64,000 nucleotides of DNA from Bradyrhizobium hereditatis (GTDB lineage Bacteria; Pseudomonadota; Alphaproteobacteria; Rhizobiales; Xanthobacteraceae). The DNA lies in contig NZ_JAGKJK010000004.1 of NCBI RefSeq assembly GCF_020329435.1, positions 248,001 through 312,000 on the forward strand, in the 5' to 3' direction. Position 1 is the first letter of the stretch; the number at the start of each line of letters is the position of its first letter. The notes below the pieces were generated by a model. It had not been told where the DNA came from. It searched no databases and saw nothing but the letters and a program-made list of their open reading frames with translations. Shown here one piece after another: positions 28,830 through 37,840 of the stretch. The translations under genes and the position numbers were made by a program.

Positions 28830-31800
28830 ATGCAGTCGATTGCGCACTGGCTTCATGCACTCGGTTTCGAGCAATACGCGCAGCGCTTTGCTGAGAATGA
28901 AATTGATGTCTCGGTACTCCCCCATCTGACTGACCAGGACCTCAAGGACATCGGTATTCCGCTCGGGCACCGGCGGAAAATCCTTGCAGCCATCAGAGGG
29001 CCCGCTTCCGCGGCGCAGGCCGCATTCGAACCCGCTGCTGCTTCCGTGCCGTCGAAAACGAGCGACGCTGCGGAACGCCGCCAGCTGACGGTCATGTTCG
29101 TCGACCTCGTCGGCTCCACCGCCTTGTCCGGGCGGCTTGACCCTGAGGAGCTGCGCGACATCATTGGCGCCTATCACCGCCGGTGCGCCGAGGTGATCAC
29201 CAACTCGGGTGGCTTTGTTGCAAAATATCTCGGTGACGGGGTGCTGGCCTATTTCGGTTACCCGAAGGCGCACGAGGAGGATGCCGAACAGGCTGTTCGC
29301 ACCGGCCTTGCTCTGATCGAGGCCGTGACCAGGCTCAATGCTGGTGGGTCGTCCTCGCTGCAGGTGCGTGTCGGTATCGCCACCGGCCTTGTCGTCGTTG
29401 GCGATCTGCTCGGTGAAGGCGCGGCCCAAGAACAAGCGGTCATTGGTGAGACCCCCAATCTCGCCGCCCGGCTCCAGGGGCTTGCAGAGCCGAACACGGT
29501 TGTCATTGCGGACAATACGCGCCGCCTGCTGGGCGGCCTGTTCGACTATCGCGATCTCGGCCCATTGGCGATCGCGGGCATGGACCATCCGGTGCAGGTC
29601 TGGCGGGTCGTGGGCGCAAGCCTGGTCGGCAGTCGATTCGAGGCGCTGCGCGCCACCAGCACGCCGCTGGTCGGTCGCGAGGAAGAGATCGCATTGTTGA
29701 CGCGGCGCTGGGAGCGAGCCAAGGCCGGCGACGGTTCGGTCGTCCTGATAGCCGGCGAGCCGGGCATCGGCAAGTCGCGCATCGCACAAACCCTACTGGA
29801 GCAGCTGGGCAACGAGCCGCACACGCGGTTGCGTTATTTCTGCTCGCCACATCATCAGCACAGTGCGCTTTATCCCAGCATCACTCAGCTCGAGCAGGCG
29901 GCCGGATTTCGACGCGAGGACACGGCCGAGACCCGTTTGGACAAGCTTGTGGCCGTGCTGGCTTTGGCCAACCAAGAGCTGAGCGAAGCTGTCCCTTTAT
30001 TGGCGGACTTGCTGTCGATACCGACCGGGGACCGATACCCGCCGCTCAATCTCACGCCGCAGAAGCGCAAGGAGAAAACACTTCAGATGCAGGTGGCGCA
30101 GGTCGAGGGGCTTACGGCACAGCAGCCGCTGCTGATGCTATGGGAAGACATCCACTGGAGCGATCCCACCACGCTGGAGTCGCTGGATCTGCTGATCGAT
30201 CGGGCCGCGACGCTGCGGCTCCTGATGGTTCTGACCTTTCGACCGGAGTTCACGCCGCCCTGGGTCGGCCGTCCGCACGTGACATTGCTCAGTCTCAATC
30301 GCCTGCCCCCTCGGCACCGCGCCGAGATGATCGTTCACGTAGCCGGGGGAAAGACATTGCCCACGGCGATTGCTGATCAGATTATCGATCGCACGGATGG
30401 CGTGCCATTGTTCATCGAGGAGCTGACGAAGTCTGTAATCGAAAGCGGATGCATCACCGGAGCGGGAGAGCATCTCGCGATCCCGAGCACACTCCAAGCC
30501 TCGCTTCTCGCTCGACTCGACCGCTTGGCGCCTACGCGAGAAGTGGCTCAGATCGCGGCGACGCTGGGGCGCCAGTTTTCCCACGAGCTGATTAATGCGG
30601 TCGCCGACGTGCCGTCAGCCAGGCTGGAGAACGCGTTGGAGCAATTGACCCGTGCCGAACTCGTGTTCCGGCGCGGCACGCCGCCCGACGCGACATACAC
30701 GTTCAAACACGCGCTGGTGCAAGACGCCGCCTATAGCACCTTGCTGCGCAGCCGACGCCAGCAACTGCACGGCCGTATTGCAGCGACGCTTGAACGCAAG
30801 TTTCCGGAGATTGCAGCGGCACAGCCCGAGCTTGTGGCGCAGCATTGCACTTGTGCCGGCATGGTTGAAAAGGCAGTTGAGTATTGGGACAAAGCAGGAC
30901 GCATGGCCGTCCAGCGTTCGACCATGGCCGAGGCCGCCGCGCACTTTGGCAAGGCACTCGAGTTGCTTGGCAGCCTGCCGAAGAGTCCGGAGGAATGCTC
31001 CAATGAACGTTCGCTGCAGCTCGCCCTCGCCGGGGCTCTTACCGCGGCCAAAGGGTGGGCGTCGCCCGAGGCCGGTGAAGCCTATGCCCGCGCCCGCGAG
31101 CTGTGCCGTGACGCACCGGATGGAGCGCAGGTGGCGACAGCCTGGGCCGGCGCTCTCTCGTACCTGCACAACAGCGCAGACATCCGTGGCAGTCACGAGT
31201 TGGCAAACGAACTGCTTCAGCTTTCTGAGCGCCGAAATGACAGCGAGACCAAGCTGATTGCGCACCGTAATGTGGGTATCAGCCTTCTGTTTCGGGCCGA
31301 GTTCAGCCGCGCACTTGCCCACCTGCGACGGTCCATCGACTTCTATGACCAGGCCAGGCATCGACCTCCGAAGCTGACGCCGCACGACGTCCGCGTCACC
31401 TGCGAGAGCTTCGTTGCCTGGGTACATCTGCTGCTCGGACAATCGGATCAGGCGCTGGAGCAGAGCCGAAGCGCGCTGGCTTGGGCACGCGAGCTGTCAC
31501 ATCCCTACACATTGGCATTTGCGCTGCACGTCAACTGTGTTTTCCACCAACTTCGCTGCGACGGGGCTATTCTCCAACAACGAGCCGACGAACTAGTGGA
31601 AATCGCGACCGAGCATGGCTTTCCGCACTTCGTGGGAACGGGAGCCTGCTTCCGGGCATGGGCCATGCTCGAGATGGGAGGATCAATCAAGGAGACCATC
31701 AGCAGGATGCAGTGGGGACTGGCGGCGAAGCGGGCGACGGGTGCGGAGATCAAGGTGCCTTACTATCTTGGCCTTCTGGCCGAAGCACACCGGCGAGCAA

Positions 31801-32153
31801 ACCGGATCGCGGACGGGATGAGCCTGTTAAATGAAGCTCTTGAGCTGGTGGAGCGGACCGACGAGCGATGGTACGAGGCAGAGCTGTATCGGCTCATGGG
31901 CGAAACATCAATCATCGGCTCAGATCGAAACGATGCCGAACGCTGGCTTCGCGGCGCCCTTCAAACAGCGCGCAAACAGGGTGCGAAGCATTGGGAATTG
32001 CGTGCCGCTGCCAGCATGGCGCGCCTTTGGCGCGATCAAGCCAAGCGCATCGACGCCCGCGCGCTGCTGGCACCGATCTACGCATCCTTCACCGAAGGCT
32101 TCGATACACGCGACCTCAAGGAAGTCGCTGCGCTCCTTACCGAATTGACCTAG
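28830..32153 (+). CDS. SAM-class III cyclase-AAA ATPase-TPR protein (copy 2)
   Basis: The protein has 1107 residues from ATG 28830 (a GTG at 28821 is in frame; the family usually starts at this Met). Domains: SAM-like (1-57), class III cyclase (about 82-265) with Asp92 (VMFVDLVGST), Asp136 (KYLGDGVLAYFGYP) and Asn210/Arg214 (ETPNLAARLQ), AAA ATPase with Walker A GEPGIGKS (309-316) and Walker B-like LLMLWEDIHWSD, then helical TPR repeats. The architecture is identical to the copy at 22474, though the sequences differ clearly. It is cytoplasmic. Output may be a cyclic nucleotide or protein-protein control through the TPR region. Confidence 0.86.
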   Translation: MQSIAHWLHALGFEQYAQRFAENEIDVSVLPHLTDQDLKDIGIPLGHRRKILAAIRGPASAAQAAFEPAAASVPSKTSDAAERRQLTVMFVDLVGSTALSGRLDPEELRDIIGAYHRRCAEVITNSGGFVAKYLGDGVLAYFGYPKAHEEDAEQAVRTGLALIEAVTRLNAGGSSSLQVRVGIATGLVVVGDLLGEGAAQEQAVIGETPNLAARLQGLAEPNTVVIADNTRRLLGGLFDYRDLGPLAIAGMDHPVQVWRVVGASLVGSRFEALRATSTPLVGREEEIALLTRRWERAKAGDGSVVLIAGEPGIGKSRIAQTLLEQLGNEPHTRLRYFCSPHHQHSALYPSITQLEQAAGFRREDTAETRLDKLVAVLALANQELSEAVPLLADLLSIPTGDRYPPLNLTPQKRKEKTLQMQVAQVEGLTAQQPLLMLWEDIHWSDPTTLESLDLLIDRAATLRLLMVLTFRPEFTPPWVGRPHVTLLSLNRLPPRHRAEMIVHVAGGKTLPTAIADQIIDRTDGVPLFIEELTKSVIESGCITGAGEHLAIPSTLQASLLARLDRLAPTREVAQIAATLGRQFSHELINAVADVPSARLENALEQLTRAELVFRRGTPPDATYTFKHALVQDAAYSTLLRSRRQQLHGRIAATLERKFPEIAAAQPELVAQHCTCAGMVEKAVEYWDKAGRMAVQRSTMAEAAAHFGKALELLGSLPKSPEECSNERSLQLALAGALTAAKGWASPEAGEAYARARELCRDAPDGAQVATAWAGALSYLHNSADIRGSHELANELLQLSERRNDSETKLIAHRNVGISLLFRAEFSRALAHLRRSIDFYDQARHRPPKLTPHDVRVTCESFVAWVHLLLGQSDQALEQSRSALAWARELSHPYTLAFALHVNCVFHQLRCDGAILQQRADELVEIATEHGFPHFVGTGACFRAWAMLEMGGSIKETISRMQWGLAAKRATGAEIKVPYYLGLLAEAHRRANRIADGMSLLNEALELVERTDERWYEAELYRLMGETSIIGSDRNDAERWLRGALQTARKQGAKHWELRAAASMARLWRDQAKRIDARALLAPIYASFTEGFDTRDLKEVAALLTELT

Positions 32154-32174
32154 AAAGGTCTCTCAGTGAGGTCT

Positions 32175-32250
32175 GCGACTTCTGCTTCGGGTCAAAAAAG
32201 CGGGCGCCGGCGAGCGAATGTTCTTCCGCCTTACCCTGAAGAAGCTGACA
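32175..32250 (+). repeat. Degenerate repeat relic
   Basis: CTTCTGCTTCGGGTCAAAAA and later CCTGAAGAAGCTGACATC correspond in order to the blocks at 3369 and 28535. The gap from 32154 to 32437 holds nothing else. Confidence 0.4.
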
Positions 32251-32437
32251 TCCTGGCGGACCACCCTCGGAGCTTAACCGCAACCACAAGCATTCTTAAT
32301 CCCCCATCAAAGCACGTTGGCCGGTCGCGGCGTGGTGTGCCGAAGCCGAACTTGGACATGACCGAAGGTGGAGCTAGGCTCCATAAATGAAGCGGCAGGC
32401 GGCATGAGCCGCTCAATGTGGAGGAGCCAGTTATCAG

Positions 32438-34093
32438 TTACCCCTTCGCATCGCCGCTTGGATGCTGTGGTATTCTAGATCGCCTCGGTTCCATCGGCTT
32501 AAGAGTTGCTGGATTTGGCTGGATGCGTCCCAGACGCAGTTGTGGCCAAAGCCCGCGATGAACTATCATCCAAGCTGTCGGATCAAAGTTGAGGTCTCCT
32601 CTATAGGCCCAGTGTTCGCGCAGTTGCCGAAGGCCGCCGCTCGACAAATCCGGTTCTCGGCTGGACTGGCCAATCACGCCTATTCGATACAAGTCCTCCA
32701 GGATCCGTTCAGCAGTCTTACCTTTCATCAGCTTCTTGATATTGGGATCCGCCTCCTTGGTTTTGGCTTGACGGGTGAAGTCTGCTGCCTTGAACCAAGG
32801 TTGGAAACTCAACAATATTCGCTTCACCGAATCGATTTCGACCTTCGCATATTTGACGTTCAGTTCCTCTACGCGCTCATTCCAAGCGTCTTCGCTGAAT
32901 TTTTCCAACACACGGTTTATGACTGCCTCGCCGAACCGGAGTTCACCCTCAGAGGCCTCCGCCGCTTTACCAAGTAAGAGGACAACGTCGCGCGGATTGC
33001 ACCATGTCAGTTCAACCATCAGCACTTGCGGCGCCATGTTGAATATGCCGCGCTGGAAGTACTGCTCGAAAACATCGGGCGATGGTTTGCGCTTGAGAAG
33101 ACTTTCAGACGCCTGAATTTTTCGCTCAATAAGCCGCGTTATTGGCCATGTCTCACTCGCCGTCTGACCAAACCAGCGCAACTCCGCGCCCTTGTCCGAC
33201 AACACCTTGTTTATCTCTAGAGTGGGAACGTTGAGCGCGTGCAGCACTTCTGATCGAGCCGCGGCAAGAATAAAGATGTTGATCCTCTGATCGGTGAAAA
33301 ACCCATTCACTCGATCAATCGCCAAGATGAGATCGCGTATTAGTATCGCATCACGTCGATGTTGGCTCCGCGATCCGAATGAAAGATTTAGTTCATCAAA
33401 GAAAATATAGGCTCCTTGAGTGCCTTCATAAAATAGCTTTGCGAGCAAGTTGAAGCATTGCTCGACGATTTGGTCTGTCGTGAACTCTTTGTCCATATCG
33501 GCCGCTTTGCCTTGGACTTTGGCATCGAAGTGACGCGATTTGAGGCTGTAGCGTCCTCGCTTCGCCATGCCAGCCAACCAGTTCAGAAGCCCCTTCGTTT
33601 CGCCTTCATGGAAGCGCTTTACCAGATCGCAGAATGTATCTATTTCCTTGTTGCGAGTGAAAGCCGTTTGGTTTTCGTCAATGAAGTTTGCGATTTGCTT
33701 GAAGATGAAGAGAAGCCAAACATTGACGGCGCTTTGACCCACGTCTTCGTCGGCCTCGGTGCCCTGTTCATACGCCGTGATCCCTGCATCTTGGACGAGT
33801 TTGGTTCGCTGTTGATCAGAAATCTGCGTGGCGAACGAAATGAACTTGGTTAAGCAATGCTCCTCATCGAGGGTCATACTTAGATAGCGCAGGAACGCCG
33901 TCTTTCCTGAACCTTTCATTCCGTACACAAAGTAACGAACGCCTTTCTTGAAGTCGTCAATCCTGATCCCACTTGGTTCCAGGAAAGACTGTCGAAAATG
34001 CTCTATCGCGATAGGATCACGCGTGGTCACCTCGTTTCGAGCGTCGATCTGGCCGAAGCGCAATTGCGACAGCCGAACAGGCGGTTTATTCAT
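32438..34093 (-). CDS. Sll1717-like P-loop ATPase
   Basis: This 551-residue protein has Walker A GMKGSGKT at residues 58-65 and Walker B AYIFFDELNL (Asp233, Glu234). The GMKGSGKTA motif in this position and the overall length fit the Sll1717-type P-loop ATPase family, whose role is unknown. The N-terminus calls for a partner-free cytoplasmic protein; the C-terminus is basic and helical (TAERILEDLYRIGVIG looks like a winged helix). Related stand-alone STAND-like ATPases occur in defence islands, but there is no nuclease or effector fused or adjacent here. Base use is AT-rich against the core. Confidence 0.7.
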   Translation of the reverse strand: MNKPPVRLSQLRFGQIDARNEVTTRDPIAIEHFRQSFLEPSGIRIDDFKKGVRYFVYGMKGSGKTAFLRYLSMTLDEEHCLTKFISFATQISDQQRTKLVQDAGITAYEQGTEADEDVGQSAVNVWLLFIFKQIANFIDENQTAFTRNKEIDTFCDLVKRFHEGETKGLLNWLAGMAKRGRYSLKSRHFDAKVQGKAADMDKEFTTDQIVEQCFNLLAKLFYEGTQGAYIFFDELNLSFGSRSQHRRDAILIRDLILAIDRVNGFFTDQRINIFILAAARSEVLHALNVPTLEINKVLSDKGAELRWFGQTASETWPITRLIERKIQASESLLKRKPSPDVFEQYFQRGIFNMAPQVLMVELTWCNPRDVVLLLGKAAEASEGELRFGEAVINRVLEKFSEDAWNERVEELNVKYAKVEIDSVKRILLSFQPWFKAADFTRQAKTKEADPNIKKLMKGKTAERILEDLYRIGVIGQSSREPDLSSGGLRQLREHWAYRGDLNFDPTAWMIVHRGLWPQLRLGRIQPNPATLKPMEPRRSRIPQHPSGDAKG

Positions 34094-34364
34094 AACGAAA
34101 CTCCTAAGTGACTTCTAAAGCGCGACCAGTGATTCTCGATCTTATGAGAACGCCTAACAGCGGCGAGCAGCATTTCGAGCAGTCCACACAAAACGACAAC
34201 CTACACCCACCCTACTCTATTTTGAGTAGCGTCAATGATCGAAGTTGCGCTCCACAGCCGGGTGGATAGCTAGATGCTAAGGCCATCCGTGCAGCCGCGA
34301 TAGCGGGTCGGGCAAGAAGGAACCAGTCGGCCGATTCGTGCCTTAACCGACATAGGAGGATCAC

Positions 34365-34658
34365 ATGGCTGCAAGACATACATCATTGAAGCGTCCCGGC
34401 TCGCCCATCGGCAAAAAGGGACCGCGCAAAACAAACCCGAAGTATAAACGCCGCTCGCGTCAGCCGTGGAGCGACAAAGAGGTCAAGCAACTGCGTTCGC
34501 TTGCGAAGGCCAACACGCCCACTGGCGTGATCAGCCTTAAGATGGAGCGTCCGCCTGCGTCGATAGCCAGCAAAGCGCAGCGTGAAGGCATCTCCCTGAA
34601 ACCGACCAATCGCTCGCCGTACAATAGGCGCAAGACCGCCAAGGGAGGTCGGCGCTAA
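34365..34658 (+). CDS. Small basic protein with Myb/SANT-like helix
   Basis: The protein has 97 residues and is strongly basic at both ends. The middle WSDKEVKQLRSLAKANTPTG resembles a Myb/SANT-type DNA-binding motif, followed by RPPASIASKAQREGISL. It is likely a DNA-binding protein, but the target is unknown. ATG 34365 follows AGGAGG. Similar small genes are common in Bradyrhizobium accessory DNA. The stop overlaps, tail to tail, the end of the gene at 34655. Confidence 0.65.
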   Translation: MAARHTSLKRPGSPIGKKGPRKTNPKYKRRSRQPWSDKEVKQLRSLAKANTPTGVISLKMERPPASIASKAQREGISLKPTNRSPYNRRKTAKGGRR

Positions 34659-34933
34659 TGGAGCGTTGATGGGGCTTTGAGGACTTGGCTTATGTCAGGC
34701 TCCTCAAGCCCGTCAACACTGACGCATTCGCATGGCATTCCTGCTCCGCACTGACACCCGACATCCTCGCTCCAAGCCCGCTTGGGATGATTCTCGCATA
34801 CCCAGCCCACGCCAAAGCAGACGGGACAATCAGAGTTTATGATTCCGAGAAAGCCCTTTGAACGAACTGGCACGTAATAAGCCCTCCGACGTGATGTCGC
34901 GGTACTCAACGTCCGCAAAGAATTTCGGTTCAA
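34655..34933 (-). CDS. Small Cys-rich (zinc-ribbon-like) hypothetical protein
   Basis: The conserved part is CPVCFGVGWVCENHPKRAW then CQCGAGMPCECV, a pattern of small rhizobial proteins that probably bind zinc. Only the C-terminal half is convincing. The annotated start at 34933 overlaps the ligase gene by about 100 bases, and there is no ATG, GTG or TTG between the ligase stop and the Cys-rich part, so the true start is unclear. It may be translated by coupling to the ligase. Confidence 0.5.
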   Translation of the reverse strand: MNRNSLRTLSTATSRRRAYYVPVRSKGFLGIINSDCPVCFGVGWVCENHPKRAWSEDVGCQCGAGMPCECVSVDGLEEPDISQVLKAPSTLH

Positions 34934-35732
34934 CCCATGTCGCTTTCGGCTTCCTGATGGGCCGCGTCAGCTTTGATTTCGGGCTAACCACGGTGTCCAA
35001 TTGCTTCCTGATCTTGCTGGAGACAGTGCGAGACCAGCCGGTCCCGACCTTGCCCACGTAGACGAGGTCTTTGCCTTGCTGCTTGCCCAGATACAACGCG
35101 GCCACGCCGCTTGGGTCTTTGATAAAGCCGACGACCGGAAACTTGCCCTTGTGAACAGCCTTGATCTTCAGCCAGTTCTCATTTCGCTCAGAACGGTACG
35201 GAGCGTCAGCCCGCTTAGAGATGATGCCTTCCCAGTTCAGCTTGGCGGCATGTTCAAACATCTGCTGGCCGTTGCCGACGAGATGTTCAGAGTACAGGAC
35301 GGGCAGTTCAATGCCGTTCTCACCGAGCAAGTCCAACAGCGCCTGCTTGCGTTCGATCTGTGGGAAATTGCGGAGGTCACCGTCACGCCATAAGAGGTCG
35401 AAGGCGTAATAGACCAGCCGGTCCTGCCTCCCGGCAGCAAGTTCAGCCTGCAACTCTGAGAAGCTGGTGCGTCCTTCGTGGACAACAACCACCTCACCAT
35501 CGATGATCGCATCACCGGGAATGTCGAGAGCGCCAGCGATGGTCGAGAACCGCTTCGTCCAATCTAGTCCATTACGGGTGTAGACTTTGTTCTTGCCGCC
35601 GATGGTGTGAACCTGGATGCGATAGCCGTCGTACTTGATCTCATGTAGCCACTGCTCGCCCCTTGGTGCCTTAGACTTCAACGTGGCGAGTTGTGGCTTG
35701 ATGAAGCCCGGCATGGAAATACGCTTCGACAC
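34830..35732 (-). CDS. ATP-dependent DNA ligase, LigC/LigD ligase-domain type
   Basis: This 300-residue enzyme seals nicks with ATP. Motif I KYDGYR carries the adenylated Lys33, followed by DGEVVV (motif III), WEGIISKR (motif IV) and ENWLKIKA (motif V), then a C-terminal OB-fold ending VEYRDITSEGLLRASSFKGL. It matches the ligase domain of LigD without the polymerase and phosphoesterase domains, as in LigC-type NHEJ-related ligases. No Ku gene is next to it in the window. A dead relative lies at 14302. Confidence 0.85.
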   Translation of the reverse strand: MSKRISMPGFIKPQLATLKSKAPRGEQWLHEIKYDGYRIQVHTIGGKNKVYTRNGLDWTKRFSTIAGALDIPGDAIIDGEVVVVHEGRTSFSELQAELAAGRQDRLVYYAFDLLWRDGDLRNFPQIERKQALLDLLGENGIELPVLYSEHLVGNGQQMFEHAAKLNWEGIISKRADAPYRSERNENWLKIKAVHKGKFPVVGFIKDPSGVAALYLGKQQGKDLVYVGKVGTGWSRTVSSKIRKQLDTVVSPKSKLTRPIRKPKATWVEPKFFADVEYRDITSEGLLRASSFKGLSRNHKL

Positions 35733-35900
35733 AACGCAAACTCACAAATGAAAATGCCCGCCGCGCTTGGAGGGCCACGGCGAGCATTCTTACCGACTTC
35801 GCAGGAAACTCGAACAATCTAGGGGACGTAATCCTTCCTGTCCACCACCGCACTGAACCAAATCCTACCACCCGAATTACGTGGTAAAACGGAGGTGCGG

Positions 35901-36245
35901 ATGTCGAATTTCGTGGTTCTCTTAGTGGAGGACGATATGTTCCAGCGTGAGGTGCTGGCCGACATACTGAAGGACGAGGGATTTGAGGTGATCGAATGCA
36001 CCACCGGCGAGGCTGGTGAGTTGATCGTCGCGTCAACTGGAACCGAATTGCAGGCGCTCATTACTGACCACAACCTGCCGGGCAAGATGTCAGGAGCCGA
36101 ACTCGCCCACTATGCCCGCCGCCGACACCCGCACATGAACATTGTCATCATGTCCGGCACAACCGTGAAGCCTATGCCGGTCGGTACGGCGTTCTTGCAA
36201 AAGCCTTTTCCTCCCGAACGGCTGCTAGATATGGTTCGTGAGTAA
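35901..36245 (+). CDS. Stand-alone response regulator receiver protein
   Basis: The protein has 114 residues from ATG 35901 (GGAGG upstream; GTG 35895 also in frame). It is a single receiver domain: acidic pair Asp11/Asp12, phosphoacceptor Asp56 (LITDHNLPG) and Lys101 (QKPF). There is no output domain, so it acts by protein contact like CheY-type or phosphorelay regulators. No kinase gene is adjacent. It is divergent from the ligase gene. Confidence 0.82.
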   Translation: MSNFVVLLVEDDMFQREVLADILKDEGFEVIECTTGEAGELIVASTGTELQALITDHNLPGKMSGAELAHYARRRHPHMNIVIMSGTTVKPMPVGTAFLQKPFPPERLLDMVRE

Positions 36246-36318
36246 CAAAAAGCGTGGGCGCCTCGCTCCATACCCCACACCTTCAGTACCATACCATGAG
36301 GTCAGGAACGCCTTTCCT

Positions 36319-36546
36319 CTAGGAGGCAATGGACAGCGCCTGCTCCGCTCTGAACCGCTGATAGGCAATAATCGCTTTGTTGGCTAAGAGGAGTTGTCGT
36401 CTTTCGCCCTGCCGCATCATGGCTTCAATGGTATTGAGCAGGTACTGTGCGGTCCTATCGGGATTGCCCAGTTCACCCGTTGCTTCCAGATAATCCCAAG
36501 CGATCTGGAAGGAGTTCGCGAAGATGGATTGCGTCGTCTCGCTCAT
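36319..36546 (-). CDS. Small conserved hypothetical protein
   Basis: The protein has 75 residues, mostly helical (NSFQIAWDYLEATGELGN, QYLLNTIEAMMRQGERR), with no signal peptide or TM segment. It belongs to small hypothetical proteins often seen in Bradyrhizobium; function unknown. It is on the minus strand with the next small genes. Confidence 0.6.
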   Translation of the reverse strand: MSETTQSIFANSFQIAWDYLEATGELGNPDRTAQYLLNTIEAMMRQGERRQLLLANKAIIAYQRFRAEQALSIAS

Positions 36547-36773
36547 GACGAACGAACGTTGTCAGGTGTGCCCTGTTCCTCCCTTGCAGCCTTCCTCAAG
36601 TGGTGAAGCTGAAGTCCGTGGACAGGGCCTGCGACCCGAACCCATAAAGGAAAGACCCGCCGCATCGGGCAGGATGCGACGGGCCTGGAGAGATTGCTAG
36701 ATCATTGTCCTCTTACTAGGGACGTATTGAAAACCTGATGACAGCCCGATCCGTTCCCACCGGGTAGCAGATT

Positions 36774-36992
36774 TTAGGAAGCGTCCTTGTTCCGTGTGCC
36801 GCCGATGCTGTAGGGCTTGTTCAGGAAGTAATCGCGGTTGCCCAGCGCCTTCTCGGCGTACTGGTCGATTGCCACCGTGATGGCTTGGACATGCTGATAA
36901 CAATAGCCTTCCCGTGTTGCTAGTTGGCGGATTTGAGCGAGCGCCTTGATGAAGGGCGGCGGGTCGGGATCGTCTTGGAAGTGCTTCACCAC
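36774..36992 (-). CDS. Small conserved hypothetical protein
   Basis: The protein has 72 residues, soluble and helical (KALAQIRQLATREGYCYQHV). The start overlaps the end of the gene at 36986 by seven bases, so the two are likely one operon. No family is recognised. Confidence 0.6.
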   Translation of the reverse strand: MVKHFQDDPDPPPFIKALAQIRQLATREGYCYQHVQAITVAIDQYAEKALGNRDYFLNKPYSIGGTRNKDAS

Positions 36993-37213
36993 TTCCGCCC
37001 TCCCAACACTCGGCCTTTTGGCTTGGGCAGTTCGGCCTTCAGCCGGTCTCGTTCGATGCAGAGGATGTCGATCTTGTCCAGCATTCGCTGCAATAAGGCA
37101 TCAGCCGACGCGGTCGAGATGCCCGCTCGTTGGAGCAGTAGGATTTCCCTTCGCTGCCGCCCAACCTGTAGGCGCATGAATGCTATTTCGGATCGGATGT
37201 GATCGAGGGCCAT
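36986..37213 (-). CDS. Small conserved hypothetical protein
   Basis: The protein has 75 residues, helical with a coiled-coil-like pattern (RRQREILLLQRAGIST, LQRMLDKIDILCIERDRLKAE) and a basic tail. It is the first gene of a pair with the overlapping gene at 36774. Function unknown. Confidence 0.6.
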   Translation of the reverse strand: MALDHIRSEIAFMRLQVGRQRREILLLQRAGISTASADALLQRMLDKIDILCIERDRLKAELPKPKGRVLGGRKW

Positions 37214-37368
37214 GGCGAGTTTTCACGGTGACAAGCCATGAGAACAAAATGAGAACTTGGTGTCAAGGTGATGGCCGGTCTGAAAATTCGGCGAACTTTT
37301 GAGACGGGAGTATCGATGCAGGCCACGCGATTTCCCCCCAGTGGGGGCGGTGTCGTCGGCTCAACGCA

Positions 37369-37560
37369 CTAGGCTGACTGATAAGTCGCTACGTCCGGCG
37401 CGTTCGGGCTGGTGTCACTGGTTGACACGGTCCCGGTCGCAATCCTCTCATTGAGTTCAGCGGCCTTATCGAGGAGCGCGGCGGCGACGTTCGGATCGGA
37501 TGTCGATCTTGCGAACTTGAGCAGCGCAGAGGCTGCTTCGATCAGAAAACTGCTACTCAC
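37369..37560 (-). CDS. Small conserved hypothetical protein
   Basis: The protein has 63 residues from GTG 37560 (AGGA upstream). This start gives the usual beginning SSSFLIEAASALLKFARSTS of similar small rhizobial proteins; the frame extends to 37701 but the added part is unlike them. Helical, soluble, with a Thr/Ser tail. Function unknown. Confidence 0.55.
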   Translation of the reverse strand: MSSSFLIEAASALLKFARSTSDPNVAAALLDKAAELNERIATGTVSTSDTSPNAPDVATYQSA

Positions 37561-37840
37561 AACCGGTGTCCTGCCGTCTCCTCCAGCCGGAATGGATACG
37601 CCTTGAAGGCGGCATTGTTCCTCGCCGAGAGTACAAAGTGAACTCAAGGTCACCCGGGCAGGGGCGATCACCTGCTCATAAAGGTACACTTCAAAGGGCA
37701 ATTGCGAGGGCCGAGATCGATGTCTGCGACTTACTCGGGCGGAAGCGGATTGCTAACGGATATGAGGCTTACTGCTAGGACTTCCTTGCAAATGCCGTAA
37801 AACGGCGTAACTTTTTGCACGGTGACTACCAGCTAAGTGT

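Noticed and set aside
28602..29789. 395-codon minus-strand frame over the start of cyclase copy 2
   Set aside because: Opposes a catalytic-domain coding region with complete cyclase motifs; the composition is unlike a real protein.
32438..37560. A full NHEJ (Ku-LigD) locus
   Set aside because: There is a ligase-domain protein but no Ku gene and no polymerase or phosphoesterase domain in the window.
1..37840. An attachment-site copy of the tRNA-Arg 3' end
   Set aside because: I looked for the tRNA 3' part (TTCGAATCC..CGGGCGC) by eye in the accessory region and did not see it. It may be outside the window.
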